From Dehalococcoidia bacterium (GTDB taxonomy: Bacteria; Chloroflexota; Dehalococcoidia; JACPQF01), in contig JAUSEJ010000429.1 of the NCBI GenBank assembly GCA_030650265.1, positions 1-7,130 on the forward strand: a stretch of DNA of 7,130 nt, given 5' to 3'. Of this stretch, positions 5,628 to 7,130 are shown piece after piece. A program made the translations under genes and the position numbers. The notes under the pieces were generated by a model. The model had not been told where the DNA came from and ran no database searches. It was given only the letters and a program-made list of their open reading frames with translations. Each line of letters begins with the position of its first letter. The first letter of the stretch is position 1.

Positions 5628-7130
5628 TGGTTACGCCAGAAGGAGTGCAAGATGAACTTGCGGTCCAACTTTGCCGCCAGCTTGACGCCGATTCGGTTGT
5701 CGAGCGACAGGCCAACGGCGATATTCGTATCAGTACGCCGGTGGGCCGGCTTGTCGATACCTGTGTTGTGGTAAATTCGCGATTCTCGGCTCCGCTCGCC
5801 ACCATGGTCGGCCTGGACGATCGGATTGCTGCCGGTGTGTTCCGCCTGGTCTACGTTTTCTCGGTGGGCAACAAGTGGGTGTCGGTGGAGACAGAGATCG
5901 ATCCCAAACACCCGATCTTTCCCTCCGTGACACCGGGCGTGCCGGCCGCCCATTGGTATGAGCGCGAGGTCCAAGACCTGCTGGGGCTGGTTCCGGCAGG
6001 CCATCCCGACCCGCGCCGGCTCGTATTGCACGACGATTGGCCGCCGGGCGTTCATCCTCTGCGCAAGGACTTCGACCCGGCCATACCTGTACCCCGGGTC
6101 GAAGGCGCCAGGCATCGGTTCCACAATCTCCACGGTGAGGGCATTGTCCAGATACCGGTGGGGCCCATCCATGCCGGCGTCATCGAACCGGGGCATTTTC
6201 GCTTTGCCGCCGTAGGCGAGGTCGTACTCCACCTCGAGACACAGTTATTCTACTCGCACCGCGGTCTTGAGAAACTGGCCGAGGGCAAATCCATAGACCA
6301 CGTTCTGCAGATCGCCGAGCGTGTCTGCGGCGCCTGTGCCTTTTCAAATGCCGTCTCTTATAGCCAGGCCATTGAATCGCTCGCCGACGTCGCGCTTCCC
6401 CCAAGGGCAGCTTCTCTCCGGACTCTCTTCCTCGAGTTGGAGCGTTTGTACAATCACATTGGCGATTTGGGAAATATCTGCGCCGGCGTTGGTTTTGCGG
6501 TCGGGACTAGCCAGGGAGGACGTCTCAAGGAAGATCTGCAACGGCTGAACGAGCGACTTGCGGGCCATCGCTTTCTGCGTGGCATCTGTCGAATCGGTGG
6601 GGTGCGACGGGACATCGGCGAAGCGGGAATTCGTGACGCGGCTCAGACACTTAGACGGGTGGAATCCGAGTTCCGAGACTTCATCAATCTGATCATGGGC
6701 AAGGACTCGTTCTTAGAGCGCCTGGAAGGCACGGGAATTCTGCCAATGCAGGCTGCCCGCGATTTGGGCGCCGTCGGCGTGGCGGCGCGGGCCAGCGGCG
6801 TCGACCGTGACGCGCGTCGCGACCATCCACATGCCGCTTATGCCCCACTCGGTCTGGAGGTGCCGGTGCAAAGCTCGGGCGATGTCCGGGCGCGAGCCCA
6901 GGTACGGATAGAAGAAACATACGTTTCTTTCAGACTCGCTGGCCAGATCATTTCCGGACTGCCCGACGGACCGTTATTCACGCCGGTTCATGATGTCCCG
7001 AGCTACGCTGTTGGCATCGGCGTCACCGAGTCGCCGCGGGGCGAGAACGTCCATTGGGTGAGGACCGGGTCCGACAATACGATCGACCGCTGGCGCATCC
7101 GTTCGGCCTCGTACTGCAACTGGCCGGTCG
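5627..7130 (+). CDS. hyfG: Group 4 [NiFe]-hydrogenase large subunit (NuoC+NuoD fusion), 3' end missing
   Basis: Open from ATG 5627 to the right edge (501 codons; E. coli HyfG/HycE are about 570). It is the catalytic large subunit, facing the cytoplasm on HyfC. The N-terminal third is a NuoC-like domain with WYEREVQDLLGL (110-121), GHPDPRRL (125-132) and DDWPPGVHPLRKDF (136-149). The NuoD/hydrogenase domain begins near 165, with GPIHAGVIEPGHFRF (179-193; E187 matches the conserved catalytic-site Glu) and HRGLEK (211-216). The first nickel-ligand motif is ERVCGACAFSN (231-241). C234 and C237 are in place, but position 241 is Asn where the family normally has His. The second Cys pair near the C-terminus is beyond the window, just after the SYCNWP segment at the edge, so metal binding cannot be confirmed. 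An active hydrogenase is most likely; a modified or non-hydrogenase relative remains possible. Confidence 0.93.
   Translation, partial: MVTPEGVQDELAVQLCRQLDADSVVERQANGDIRISTPVGRLVDTCVVVNSRFSAPLATMVGLDDRIAAGVFRLVYVFSVGNKWVSVETEIDPKHPIFPSVTPGVPAAHWYEREVQDLLGLVPAGHPDPRRLVLHDDWPPGVHPLRKDFDPAIPVPRVEGARHRFHNLHGEGIVQIPVGPIHAGVIEPGHFRFAAVGEVVLHLETQLFYSHRGLEKLAEGKSIDHVLQIAERVCGACAFSNAVSYSQAIESLADVALPPRAASLRTLFLELERLYNHIGDLGNICAGVGFAVGTSQGGRLKEDLQRLNERLAGHRFLRGICRIGGVRRDIGEAGIRDAAQTLRRVESEFRDFINLIMGKDSFLERLEGTGILPMQAARDLGAVGVAARASGVDRDARRDHPHAAYAPLGLEVPVQSSGDVRARAQVRIEETYVSFRLAGQIISGLPDGPLFTPVHDVPSYAVGIGVTESPRGENVHWVRTGSDNTIDRWRIRSASYCNWPV

Noticed and set aside
5558..6232. 224-codon minus-strand reading frame antisense to hyfG
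   Set aside because: It is a shadow of hyfG, which has clear NuoC/NuoD motifs on the + strand.
533..7130. Complex I (nuo) or Mrp antiporter operon
   Set aside because: The presence of hyfE, the HycC-type C-terminus of HyfB, and a NuoCD fusion carrying the CxxC nickel motif fit group 4 hydrogenase; no nuoA or nuoJ type gene or mrp set is seen.

Overview
The window holds the 5' part of an operon for a membrane-bound group 4 [NiFe]-hydrogenase of the hydrogenase-4 / formate-hydrogenlyase (Hyf/Hyc) type, together with an elaborate control region in front of it. All recognisable genes are on the + strand. Base composition is moderately GC-rich by eye. The host is a bacterium, but the phylum cannot be fixed from this window. 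The riboswitch class and the gene order argue against an ordinary enteric bacterium, because E. coli hyf has extra genes and is sigma-54 controlled.

Layout. Positions 2-178 are the last 58 codons of a putative cyclase / arylformamidase-like metal hydrolase that enters from the left edge. Positions 179-532 are non-coding and dense with control signals. A perfect-consensus sigma-70 promoter (TTGACA, 17-base spacer, TATAAT; 192-220) is overlaid by two perfect inverted repeats, one inside the promoter spacer (197-215) and one running from the -10 box across the expected start (214-245). After about 117 transcribed bases with no clear feature comes an RNA I recognise as a ydaO-yuaA (cyclic di-AMP) riboswitch aptamer (about 345-460). 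An intrinsic terminator hairpin with a T-run follows at once (466-510), just ahead of the first gene.

Positions 533-7130 are five tightly packed genes. hyfB (533-2542) and hyfF (4158-5627) are proton-antiporter-like membrane subunits. hyfC (2554-3483) is the NuoH-like membrane anchor and hyfE (3485-4153) the NuoK-like subunit. hyfG (5627 to beyond the right edge) is a fused NuoC+NuoD-like large subunit carrying the [NiFe] site. Gaps are 11, 1 and 4 bases and then a 1-base overlap, and the downstream starts have good ribosome binding sites, so this is a single transcript. The small subunit (HyfI), ferredoxin-like subunits and maturation genes are not in the window and may lie to the right.

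How it works together: HyfG, with a small subunit, would exchange electrons with protons/H2. HyfC anchors this module to the membrane, and HyfB/HyfE/HyfF would couple the redox reaction to H+ or Na+ movement. The most notable point is that this ion-translocating complex appears to be under a c-di-AMP riboswitch with a transcription terminator, and c-di-AMP is a signal best known for potassium, turgor and cell-wall control. The second notable point is that the first nickel-ligand motif of HyfG has Asn where nearly all [NiFe]-hydrogenases have His.
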